From assembly GCF_008642335.1 (NCBI RefSeq), contig NZ_CP029191.1:5642001-5706000 (forward strand): 64,000 nt of DNA, written 5' to 3'. Source of the stretch: Streptomyces venezuelae (GTDB lineage: Bacteria; Actinomycetota; Actinomycetes; Streptomycetales; Streptomycetaceae). How positions within the stretch are numbered: position 1 is the first letter of the stretch; the number at the start of each line of letters is the position of its first letter. Positions 19,639 to 27,314 of this stretch are shown in pieces. Under the pieces are notes generated by a model. The model saw nothing but the letters and a program-made list of their open reading frames with translations. It ran no database searches and had not been told where the DNA came from. A program made the translations under genes and the position numbers.

Positions 19639-19707
19639 GGGAAGAGTGTCATTCGAGCCAGGTACATGTCATCCCTTGATCGCATGTTGGCCGGAAATAG
19701 TTCGTTG
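19639..19707 (-). promoter_or_regulatory. Conserved two-box upstream element of the first M4 protease gene
   Basis: On the plus strand GGGAAGAGTGTCA (19639-19651) and GTTGGCCGGAAATAGTTCGTTG (19686-19707, read in two halves: GTTGGCCGGAA, ATAGTTCGTTG) are separated by 34 bases. The same pair with the same spacing occurs upstream of the paralogue at 22104-22172. The near box lies 90 bases before the start codon. Likely a shared promoter or regulator site. Confidence 0.6.
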
Positions 19708-19760
19708 AGCGGGAGACGAAGTACGCATTGCGAACAGTGTGTGAACGGCACGCGGGCAGC

Positions 19761-19804
19761 AAAAAGCGCGCCGCCCCGGGGAGTTGAGTCACCCGGGGCG
19801 GCGC
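19761..19804 (-). terminator. Intrinsic terminator of the second M4 protease gene
   Basis: GCGCCGCCCCGGG (19768-19780) pairs with CCCGGGGCGGCGC (19792-19804) over 13 bp around an 11-base loop. On the minus strand it is followed after three bases by TTTTT (19765-19761), a classical intrinsic terminator for the gene ending at 19869. Confidence 0.85.
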
Positions 19805-19822
19805 CGTCTGCAATGGCCTTGA

Positions 19823-19872
19823 GTGGCCGTACGTGGCCCTACATGGGCTCACGTGGGCTCACGTGGGCTTAC
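19823..19872. repeat. Five tandem imperfect decamers overlapping the 3' end of an M4 protease gene
   Basis: Consecutive 10-base units GTGGCCGTAC, GTGGCCCTAC, ATGGGCTCAC, GTGGGCTCAC, GTGGGCTTAC run from 19823 to 19872, and a weaker copy (ATGGCCTTGA) precedes them at 19813. The last unit includes the stop codon of the gene at 19869. They sit between that stop and its terminator. Confidence 0.7.
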
Positions 19873-21944
19873 GGGAAGGTGACCTTCCAGCTGTTGATGT
19901 AGCCCGTGTCCTGCCGCGCCACGTCCTGGACGCGCAGCTTCCAGGTGCCGTTGGCCACCTCGGACGAGGCGTTGACCGTGTAGGTCTCCTTGACGTTGTC
20001 CGCCGAGTCGGAGGAACTGGCCGGCTTCAGCGGGTAGACCGTCCCGTCGGGGGCGAGCAGGTCGACCTTCAGGTCACCGCGCCACGTGTGCACGATGTCG
20101 ACGCCGACCTTGAGGGCGCTCGGCGCGTTGCCGGTGCGGCCGGTGACGTTGATGGACGAGGTCACCGCGGCGCCGGCGTCCGGAATGGCGACGTCCGTGG
20201 TGTTCTCGAAGGACGTCCCGGGGGGCTCCTCGCCGCCCGGCCGGCTGCCGACGTTCACGGCCGCCCAGGCGTGGGCGACGGCCTTGTACTCGGTGCTGGT
20301 GGTGCCGTACAGCTCACCGGCCGCCGCGAGCGTCCCGGTGCGGGCCGCCGCGTAGTTGGTGGTCGTGGTGAACTTCGTGGTGAGCGCCTTGAACCAGATC
20401 AGCGAGGCCTTGTCGCGGCCGATGCCGGTCACCGGCAGGCCGTCGGAGGTCGGCGAGTCGTACTGGACGCCGTTGATCTCCTTCTTGCCGCTGCCCTCGC
20501 TCAGCAGGTAGTAGAAGTGGTTGGCGACGCCCGACGAGTAGTGCACGTCGATGTTGCCGATGCCCGAGTACCACGAGTCCTTGGACCCGCCGTCCTTGGA
20601 GGGCTTGTCCATGTAGCGCAGCGGGGTGCCGTCGCCGTTGATGTCGATCTTCTCGCCGACGAGGTAGTCGCCCTTGTCCTGCGCGTTGTTGGCGTTGAAC
20701 TCCACGGCCGCCGCGAAGATGTCGGAGGTGGCCTCGTTCAGGCCGCCGGACTCGCCGCTGTACGTCATGTTGCCGGTCGCGGCCGTCACGCCGTGCGTCA
20801 TCTCGTGGGCGGCGACGTCGATGGACGTCAGCGGCTTGGAGTTGCCGGAGCCGTCGCCGTACGTCATGCAGAAGCAGGAGTCCTGCCAGAAGGCGTTGAC
20901 GTAGTTGTTGCCGTAGTGGACGCGGGAGGACGCACCGACACCGTCGCCGCGGATGCCGCTGCGGCCGTGCACGTTCTTGTAGTAGTCCCAGGTGAGCTGC
21001 GCGCCGTAGGCGGCGTCCGCGCCCGCGGTCTCCAGGTTCGAGGCCTGCCCGTTGCCCCAGATGTCGTCGGGACCGGAGAAGAGCGTGCCGGTGCCCGACG
21101 TGGCGCGGTTCAGGTTGTACGTCTTGTGGTTGCCGCGGCCCGAGTCGGTCAGGTTGTACGTGGAGCCCGACTGGACCGAGCCGACCGTCACCTGGCCGCT
21201 GTACTGCGTGTTGCCCGTGCCGTTCTCGACGCCCTGCCACTGGAAGAGCTTCTTGCCGGTGGCGGCGTCCGTGATGACGTGCAGCTCGTTCGGGGTGCCG
21301 TCGTGCTGCAGCCCGCCGACCACGGTCTCGTACGCGAGGGTCGGCGTGCCCTTGGCCATCCACACGACCTTGCGCGGCGCCCGGTCCGCGTCGGTCTTCT
21401 TCGAGCCCGCGGCCTTCGCCGCGCCGAGCGCCTGCTTCTCGGCGGCCGACGCCTTGATGTCGGCGCTGGTGTCGACGCCCTTGAGCTGCGCCTTCGACGC
21501 CTTGGTGACGCTCTCGGTCTTCCCGGACTTCGCGGTGTCGACCACGAGGTCGCCGCCGAGGACGGGCAGGCCGTCGTAGGTGCGCTCGTAGCGGGTGTGG
21601 ACGGTGCCGTCACGGTCCTTGGAGACGTCGCGGACGACCAGCTTCTCCTTGGCGCCGAGGTTCAGGTCCTCGGCGGTCTCCGCCTTGGTGGCGTTGGCGT
21701 CGCGGATGAGCTCCGCGCGCTGGGCGGGGGAGAGCTTGGCGGCCAGGGCGCCGGGGTCGACCTTGCCGAGCTTCTGGGCCGCCGCGGGGCTCGCCTTGAC
21801 GGCCGGGTCGTCGGCCGAAGCGGGGCCCGCCTGGACGGCCACGGCCAGGAGCGCGGCGACGGCGGAGAGGGCACCGGCGGCGGTCGCACGGGTGCGGACC
21901 GAACGAGTGCGGGGGGTGTGTCTGTGGGAGGTGTTTCTCAACAC
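19869..21944 (-). CDS. Secreted M4-family metalloprotease with C-terminal P domain
   Basis: A 691-residue extracellular zinc protease. It has a signal peptide with an arginine-rich n-region (TRSVRTRATAAGALSAVAALLA, read with a break; cleavage near ASA), a propeptide closely matching that of its neighbour, and the M4 domain with H380, E381 and H384 in HEMTH and E404 in GGLNEATSD. A linker (SRPGGEEPPG) leads to a proprotein-convertase P domain from about residue 575 (IPDAGAAVTSSI, DLKVDLLAPDGT, WKLRVQD), which usually stabilises secreted proteases or adds substrate binding. GTG 21944 is only 3 bases after AAGGAG; TTG 21941 would be better spaced and cannot be excluded. Tandem duplication with the preceding gene is evident. 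Confidence 0.94.
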   Translation of the reverse strand: MLRNTSHRHTPRTRSVRTRATAAGALSAVAALLAVAVQAGPASADDPAVKASPAAAQKLGKVDPGALAAKLSPAQRAELIRDANATKAETAEDLNLGAKEKLVVRDVSKDRDGTVHTRYERTYDGLPVLGGDLVVDTAKSGKTESVTKASKAQLKGVDTSADIKASAAEKQALGAAKAAGSKKTDADRAPRKVVWMAKGTPTLAYETVVGGLQHDGTPNELHVITDAATGKKLFQWQGVENGTGNTQYSGQVTVGSVQSGSTYNLTDSGRGNHKTYNLNRATSGTGTLFSGPDDIWGNGQASNLETAGADAAYGAQLTWDYYKNVHGRSGIRGDGVGASSRVHYGNNYVNAFWQDSCFCMTYGDGSGNSKPLTSIDVAAHEMTHGVTAATGNMTYSGESGGLNEATSDIFAAAVEFNANNAQDKGDYLVGEKIDINGDGTPLRYMDKPSKDGGSKDSWYSGIGNIDVHYSSGVANHFYYLLSEGSGKKEINGVQYDSPTSDGLPVTGIGRDKASLIWFKALTTKFTTTTNYAAARTGTLAAAGELYGTTSTEYKAVAHAWAAVNVGSRPGGEEPPGTSFENTTDVAIPDAGAAVTSSINVTGRTGNAPSALKVGVDIVHTWRGDLKVDLLAPDGTVYPLKPASSSDSADNVKETYTVNASSEVANGTWKLRVQDVARQDTGYINSWKVTFP

Positions 21945-22425
21945 GGACTCCTTCTGCGCGGCCGCGGGGATGCGCGGCCAGAGCTACCGGGCGGTTGGGT
22001 CGCCGTCCGGGCAGAGCAAGGCGGAACGCAGAACTGGGCGGTGCACAACGGGTATTGCGTGAAGAGAAACCGTCGCCTTGTTGAAAGTCGTGCGGCGGTC
22101 GAGGGGAAGAGTGGCACCAGAGAGCGCCTGTTGTCAGGTGCGCATCAGTAGTTGGCCGGAATCAGTCCGTTGGCCGGTGGCACGCGTTCGCTATCCGGAG
22201 TCACGGCCGACAGCCGTCGACGGGCGTCCGAGGAGCGTACGGCGGCTGTAAGTCCGCACGTCATGCTCGCGCCGCGGGACCGTGCGGAACCCTGTTCGAG
22301 AGCGGTGCGCGCCACGCCGACCTGCGGCGCATGGCCGTATTTCGTCGGTGGTCCAGTCCTGTGGGCCGCGGGGCGGAGAACGGGAGATATCCCCATCGCC
22401 GCCCATTGATCCCCACGGCGGACCG
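21945..22425. other. Gene-free 481-base region upstream of the second M4 protease
   Basis: The left half holds the leader and promoter of the leftward M4 gene, including the conserved two-box element at 22104-22172 and an imperfect palindrome GCGCCTG/CAGGTGCGC at 22124-22143. The right half (22173-22425) is the 3' flank of the hotdog gene; no clear terminator, RNA or coding frame was seen in it. Confidence 0.5.
22104..22172 (-). promoter_or_regulatory. Conserved two-box upstream element of the second M4 protease gene
   Basis: GGGAAGAGTGGCA (22104-22116) and GTTGGCCGGAATCAGTCCGTTG (22151-22172, read as GTTGGCCGGAA then TCAGTCCGTTG) are separated by exactly 34 bases, as in the paralogous upstream region at 19639-19707, although the sequence between the boxes has diverged. 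The near box is 160 bases from the start codon. Confidence 0.6.
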
Positions 22426-23229
22426 TCAGGTGCCGCGGGTCCCGGGCTCCCGCCGCGGGTCGATCCACAGCGCCTCGCCCACCGCGCACAGCTCGCCCCG
22501 GGCCGTCGTCACCGCCGCGCCCATCGTGTGCTTGCGGCCCGCCGACGACATCCGCCACGCGTACGTGATGTGGTCCTCGCCCGCCGCCACGGGCCGCAGC
22601 AGGGTCGCCGTGAGCGAGGCCGTGACCGCGCCGGGGCGGAGGCTCCCCGCGTGCACGCCCGCCCAGGCCGTCGGGCAGTCGAGGACGGCCCACAGCATTT
22701 CGGCGCGCATCAGTCCCCGCGCGTCCGCGAAGGCGGGGTGCGCCGTCCACGCCGTCGCCACCACGTCACGGCCCGGCACCGGCATGCAGCACTGCCGCAG
22801 GCCGCGGCCCGGCGGGCGCGGCCCGCAGCCGAAGCAGTCGACCACGGTTCCGTCCGCGGCGAGCCCCGTCGGCCCCGCCGTGCGGAACGCCTCGGCCGCC
22901 GCCGCTGCCCGGTCCCAGGACGGCGGGGCCGGGACGGCGGAGGCGGACAGGTCGGGGACGGGCGTCGCGGTCGCGAGCACGGCGCCTGACCTGCCGCTCA
23001 ACTTCGCTCCCCCATCCGGGAGTTCGGTCAGCCGAACCGGTTCGGACACCGGCGTCGCCGCCCGGAAGTCCACTCGGACCGTGCCGGCCGGCGCGCGTGC
23101 GGCGAGCAGCCCGGCGACGTACCCGCCGAAGGCGACGCCCGGATACCCCTGGTGGCTCGCCGGGACGGTGACCACCTCGCCGGCCCCCGCCGCGCCCGCC
23201 CGCATGTCCGTGCTCGTCCCGTCGCTCAT
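22426..23229 (-). CDS. Hotdog-fold / thioesterase-like protein
   Basis: A 267-residue protein with two half-domains resembling the PaaI/4HBT hotdog fold. The segment HQGYPGVAFGGYVAGLLA is a typical hotdog helix, and the second half has MRAEMLWAVLDCPTAWA plus strands VTASLTATLLRPVAAGEDHITYAWRM (broken by turns) and a GRKHTMGAAV strand. Cysteines cluster in DCFGCG and RQCCMP near residues 125-145. The catalytic residues of any thioesterase type are not obvious, so the substrate is unknown. ATG 23229 is 4 bases after the stop of the ABC exporter gene, so it should be the third gene of that operon. The call is from fold pattern only. Confidence 0.65.
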   Translation of the reverse strand: MSDGTSTDMRAGAAGAGEVVTVPASHQGYPGVAFGGYVAGLLAARAPAGTVRVDFRAATPVSEPVRLTELPDGGAKLSGRSGAVLATATPVPDLSASAVPAPPSWDRAAAAAEAFRTAGPTGLAADGTVVDCFGCGPRPPGRGLRQCCMPVPGRDVVATAWTAHPAFADARGLMRAEMLWAVLDCPTAWAGVHAGSLRPGAVTASLTATLLRPVAAGEDHITYAWRMSSAGRKHTMGAAVTTARGELCAVGEALWIDPRREPGTRGT

Positions 23230-23233
23230 GCCG

Positions 23234-25123
23234 TCAGCCCACCACACTCTCGCGCCACGCCCGGTGCAGCTCCGCGAAGGCACCCGTACCCGCGATGAGT
23301 TCCTCGGGCGTGCCGTCCTCCACGATGCGGCCGTGCTCCATGACCAGTACCCGGTCGGCGATCTCCACCGTGGACAGGCGGTGGGCGATGACCACGGCCG
23401 TGCGGCCGCGCAGCACCGTGTGCATGGCGCGCTGCACCGCACGCTCGCCGGGGATGTCCAGGGAGCTCGTCGCCTCGTCGAGGATCAGCACCGCCGGGTC
23501 GGCGAGCAGGGCGCGGGCGAAGGCGACCAGCTGGCGCTGGCCCGCGGAGATCCGGCCGCCCCGCTTGCGTACGTCCGTGTCGTAGCCGTCCGGGAGCGAC
23601 ACGATGAAGTCGTGGGCGCCGATGGCCTTCGCCGCGCGCTCGATGTCCTCGCGGGTGGCCTCCGGACGGCCGATCGCGATGTTCTCCGCGACGGTCCCGG
23701 AGAACAGGAACGCCTCCTGCGTCACCATGACGACCCCGCGCCGCAGCTCGGCGAGGGCGAGTTCGCGCAGGTCGACGCCGTCCAGGAGGACGCCGCCCTC
23801 CGTCGGGTCGTAGAAGCGGGCGAGGAGTTTCGCCAGCGTCGACTTGCCCGCGCCCGTGGAGCCGACCACCGCCACGGTCTGCCCGGCGGGCAGCGTGAGG
23901 TCGAAGCGGGGCAGGATCTCGCCGCCCGTGCGGTAGGCGAACCGGACGCCCTCGAAGCGGACTTCGCGACCGGGGTGGTCGGTCTCGAGGACCGGCAGCG
24001 GGCGGGCGACGGACGGGTCCGGCTCGGGCACGGTCGGGGTCTGGGCGAGCAGTCCCGCGACCTTCTCCAGGGACGCGGCCGCCGACTGGTAGGAGTTGAG
24101 GAACATGCCGAGCCGGTCGATCGGGTCGTAAAGGCGCCGCAGATACAGCACGGCAGCGGCCAGCACGCCGAGCGCGAGCCCGCCGTCCGCGACCCGGTGG
24201 GCGCCCCACAGCACGATCGCGGCCACCGCGGTGTTGGCGACGAGCCGCGAGCCGACGACATAGCGGGCCATCTCCAGCATCGCGTCGCCGTTGGTCCGCT
24301 CGTGCCGGTGGTTGAGCACCCGGAACTCCGCGTCGTTGGCCTGCTCCCTGCGGAAGGCCCGCACCGGCCGGATGCCGTTCATGGTCTCCGCGAACTTCAC
24401 GATGACGGCGGCGATCGCCGTCGACCGGTTGCGGAACATGACCCCGGCGCGCCGTTGGTAGAGACGGATGAGCAGATACAGCGGGATGAAGGAGGCGACC
24501 GCCACCGCACCGAGGCCCAGGTCGAGCCAGAGCAGCATCGCGGAGATGTAGACGAAGGACAGGATGACCGTGAGGAGTTCCTGCAGCCCCTCGCTGAGCA
24601 GCTCGCGCAGCGACTCGACGTCGGTGGTGGAGCGGGAGATCAGCCGCCCCGAGGTGTACCGCTCGTGGAAGTCGACGCTGAGCGCCTGCGCGTGCCGGAA
24701 GATGCGGCCGCGCAGATCGAGCAGGACGTCCTGGTTGACGCGGGCGGAGGCGATGATGAACGCGTACTGGAGAGCGCCGGACGCGCCCGCGCAGCACAGG
24801 TAGCCGACGGCGACGGCGATCAGCGGGCCGTAGTCGTCGGCGCGCACGGCGGGCGCGCCGCGGTCGATGGCATACGCGACGAGCAGCGGTCCCGCCTGCA
24901 CGACGGCCTGCTGTACGAGGAGCAGCACGGCGGCGAGCACGACGCGGCGGCGCAGCGGTGAGAGCAGCGAGAGCAGCAGGGCGCGGGTGGCGCCCGGCGG
25001 AGCGGGCAGCTCGTCCTTGTCGAACGGGTCGTCGGGCTCGGCGGGCGACGCGCCGGGCAGGCCGGGCTCGTCGTCGCCCTCGGGGTCGAAGGGCTTCTCC
25101 CGTACGGATGCGGGCACGGTCAT
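23234..25123 (-). CDS. ABC exporter half-transporter, canonical NBD subunit
   Basis: A 629-residue fused membrane/ATPase protein: an acidic N-terminal tail (residues 1-40), six membrane helices (about 45-340), and a nucleotide-binding domain with Walker A GSTGAGKST and Walker B VLILDEATSSLD, including the catalytic Glu. The signature motif is ISAGQRQ instead of LSGGQ. In heterodimeric exporters a weakened signature in one subunit pairs with a degenerate Walker B in the other, and that is what the partner gene shows. ATG 25123 overlaps the stop of the partner (ATGA, 25120-25123), with GAGGAGG upstream. Substrate is unknown; such pairs export drugs, lipids or peptides. Confidence 0.92.
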   Translation of the reverse strand: MTVPASVREKPFDPEGDDEPGLPGASPAEPDDPFDKDELPAPPGATRALLLSLLSPLRRRVVLAAVLLLVQQAVVQAGPLLVAYAIDRGAPAVRADDYGPLIAVAVGYLCCAGASGALQYAFIIASARVNQDVLLDLRGRIFRHAQALSVDFHERYTSGRLISRSTTDVESLRELLSEGLQELLTVILSFVYISAMLLWLDLGLGAVAVASFIPLYLLIRLYQRRAGVMFRNRSTAIAAVIVKFAETMNGIRPVRAFRREQANDAEFRVLNHRHERTNGDAMLEMARYVVGSRLVANTAVAAIVLWGAHRVADGGLALGVLAAAVLYLRRLYDPIDRLGMFLNSYQSAAASLEKVAGLLAQTPTVPEPDPSVARPLPVLETDHPGREVRFEGVRFAYRTGGEILPRFDLTLPAGQTVAVVGSTGAGKSTLAKLLARFYDPTEGGVLLDGVDLRELALAELRRGVVMVTQEAFLFSGTVAENIAIGRPEATREDIERAAKAIGAHDFIVSLPDGYDTDVRKRGGRISAGQRQLVAFARALLADPAVLILDEATSSLDIPGERAVQRAMHTVLRGRTAVVIAHRLSTVEIADRVLVMEHGRIVEDGTPEELIAGTGAFAELHRAWRESVVG

Positions 25124-27015
25124 CGAGCGGCCTCCTCGGCGGGGGCGGCGGGCGTGGTGGGGGCGGCGGGCGTGCCGGGTGCCGGCGCGGGCGGCGGGTC
25201 CGTCGCGTTCTCGGTGCCCGACATCAGCCACGCGTACTCCGCGTTGTCCCGCAGGAGTTCCTGGTGCGTGCCGACCGCGGCGACACGGCCGCCCGAGAGC
25301 AGGGCTACCCGGTCGGCGAGCAGCACCGTGGACGGGCGGTGAGCGACGATGAGCGCGGTCGTGTCCGCGAGGACCCTCCGCAGCGCCGCCTCCACGAGCG
25401 CCTCCGTGTGGACGTCGAGCGCGGACAGCGGGTCGTCGAGGACGAGGAAGCGGGGGCGGCCCACCACCGCGCGGGCCAGGGCGAGGCGCTGGCGCTGGCC
25501 GCCGGAGAGGCTCAGGCCCTGCTCCCCGACCTGCGTGCCGGTGCCCTGCGGCAGGGCGTGCGCGAAGCCGGCCTGCGCCACGTCGAGGGCGCGGGCCAGC
25601 GCCGCGTCGCCCGCTTCCTCGTCGGCGCCCATCAGGACGTTCTCGCCGACCGTGGCGGAGAACAGGGTGGGCTCCTCGAAGGCGACGGCCACGAGGGTCC
25701 GCAGGTGCGCGCGGTCCATCGCGGTGATGTCCTCGCCGTCGAGGGTGATGCGGCCGCCGGTCACCTCGTGCAGCCGGGGCACCAGCGCGGTGAGCGTGGT
25801 CTTGCCGCTGCCGGTCGCGCCGACGAGCGCCATGGTCTCGCCGCGGCGTACGTGGAGATCGACGTGGGAGAGGACGGCGGGGGCGTCGGCCGCGGCGTCC
25901 GGATACCTGAACTCGACGTCGTGGAAACGGAGTCCGTCGTGCGAGGAAGAAGAGTCGTCGTCCGACGCGCCCGCGGAGAGTTCCTTCCGGGCAACGGCCC
26001 CCGTCCCGCTCTCCGGCTCCGCGTCCATCACCTCGAAGTACCGCTCCGTGGCCGTCGCCGACTCCTGGCTCATCGCGAGAAGGAACCCGATCGACTCCAC
26101 GGGCCACCGCAACGCGAGCGCCGTCGACAGGAAGGCGACCAGCGTGCCGGCCGAGAGCCCGCCGTCGGCGACCCGCACCGTGCCGAGCACCAGCGCCGCC
26201 CCGATGGCGATCTCGGGCAGCGTCACGATCACGGCCCAGATCGCGGCGAGCAGCCGCGCCTTGACCATCTCGGTGCCGCGCAGGGTGTGCGAGAGTTCGC
26301 GGAACGCCCGCGCCTGGCTGCGGTGGCGGCCGAAGCCCTTGATGATGCGGATGCCGAGCACGCTCTCCTCGACGACCGTCGTCAGGTCGCCGACCTGGTC
26401 CTGCGCCTGCCGCGCCACCGCGGCGTACCGCCCCTCGAAGTACGCCGTCGCGATGACCATCGGCACCACGGGGGCGAGCAGCACGAGCCCGAGCGCGAAG
26501 TCCTGCCCCAGCAGGATGATCACGCCGACCACGATCGTCGCCCCGTTGACCAGCAGGAACGTCAGCGGGAAGGCGAGGAACATGCGCAGCAGCATCAGGT
26601 CGGTCGTGCCGCGTGAAAGGAGTTGGCCGGACGCCCACCGGTCGTGGAAGGCCACCGGGAGCCGCTGCAGATGGCGGAACAGATCCGCCCGCATCGCCGC
26701 CTCCACGCTCGCGAGCGGCCGGGCGACCAGCCACCGCCGCAGCCCGAACAGCAGCGCCTCGGTGACCCCGAGCAGAAGCAGCAGCAGGGCCCCCAGCCAC
26801 ACTCCCGTCGGATCCCGGTCGGCCACCGGGCCGTCCACCATCCACTTCAGCACGAGGGGGAAGACGAGCCCCGTGCAGGAGGCGACGATCGCGACAACCG
26901 CCGCGATGATCAGGCGAGTTCGCACCGGGCGCACGTACGGCCAGAGGCGCAGCAATATCCGTACGGCGGACCGATCCTTGGCAGGTTCCTTGGCAGGGGC
27001 ATCTGATTTCGGCAT
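25120..27015 (-). CDS. ABC exporter half-transporter, degenerate NBD subunit
   Basis: A 631-residue fused membrane/ATPase protein with six membrane helices (about 30-320) and an NBD with Walker A GATGSGKTT, signature LSLSGGQRQRLA and Walker B FLVLDDPLSALD. The residue after the Walker B aspartate is Asp instead of the catalytic Glu, so its own ATP site should be poorly hydrolytic, as in TM287/TM288-type heterodimers. A Ser/Asp-rich insert (DDDSSSSHD) precedes the NBD, and a Pro/Ala-rich tail ends the protein. It overlaps the next exporter subunit by 4 bases. ATG 27015 is the first start; the ribosome site is weak. A 299-base gap lies upstream. Confidence 0.92.
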   Translation of the reverse strand: MPKSDAPAKEPAKDRSAVRILLRLWPYVRPVRTRLIIAAVVAIVASCTGLVFPLVLKWMVDGPVADRDPTGVWLGALLLLLLGVTEALLFGLRRWLVARPLASVEAAMRADLFRHLQRLPVAFHDRWASGQLLSRGTTDLMLLRMFLAFPLTFLLVNGATIVVGVIILLGQDFALGLVLLAPVVPMVIATAYFEGRYAAVARQAQDQVGDLTTVVEESVLGIRIIKGFGRHRSQARAFRELSHTLRGTEMVKARLLAAIWAVIVTLPEIAIGAALVLGTVRVADGGLSAGTLVAFLSTALALRWPVESIGFLLAMSQESATATERYFEVMDAEPESGTGAVARKELSAGASDDDSSSSHDGLRFHDVEFRYPDAAADAPAVLSHVDLHVRRGETMALVGATGSGKTTLTALVPRLHEVTGGRITLDGEDITAMDRAHLRTLVAVAFEEPTLFSATVGENVLMGADEEAGDAALARALDVAQAGFAHALPQGTGTQVGEQGLSLSGGQRQRLALARAVVGRPRFLVLDDPLSALDVHTEALVEAALRRVLADTTALIVAHRPSTVLLADRVALLSGGRVAAVGTHQELLRDNAEYAWLMSGTENATDPPPAPAPGTPAAPTTPAAPAEEAAR

Positions 27016-27314
27016 CAGGAGCGAGCCTACGGATCGCCACTGACAGAGCCCACCGAGTTTTGGACGGTAGGCAGTACTGCGCTGGACCTAGGGCCTGTGT
27101 CCAGGTTCGCGGGCACGCCAGGCGGTACGCAAGTGCTACTCCCCGCGGCCGACGCCGGCCCGAAGTCACTCCCGGGACGGAGTCGGTACCTCGTCGCCGC
27201 AGGTGACGTCCTTGATCGTGCCGTTGCCTAGCGTGAGAACCGTGATCGCGACCGTCCGGCGGCAGCCCGGTGTCCCGGTCGCCCGCACCCCTTCACGCCG
27301 CCCGGAGCTCCGTC
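27016..27314. other. Divergent intergenic region between ABC exporter and glycosyltransferase
   Basis: About 300 bases between divergent genes, which must contain two promoters. Recognisable pieces are only a ribosome site GGAG 7 bases before ATG 27315 and short direct patches; no box matching a known regulator and no coding frame with good bias was found. Confidence 0.4.

Noticed and set aside
22145..22750. A 201-codon minus-strand frame spanning the 3' end of the hotdog gene
   Set aside because: It overlaps the hotdog-fold gene in another frame and has low-complexity Gly/Arg composition.
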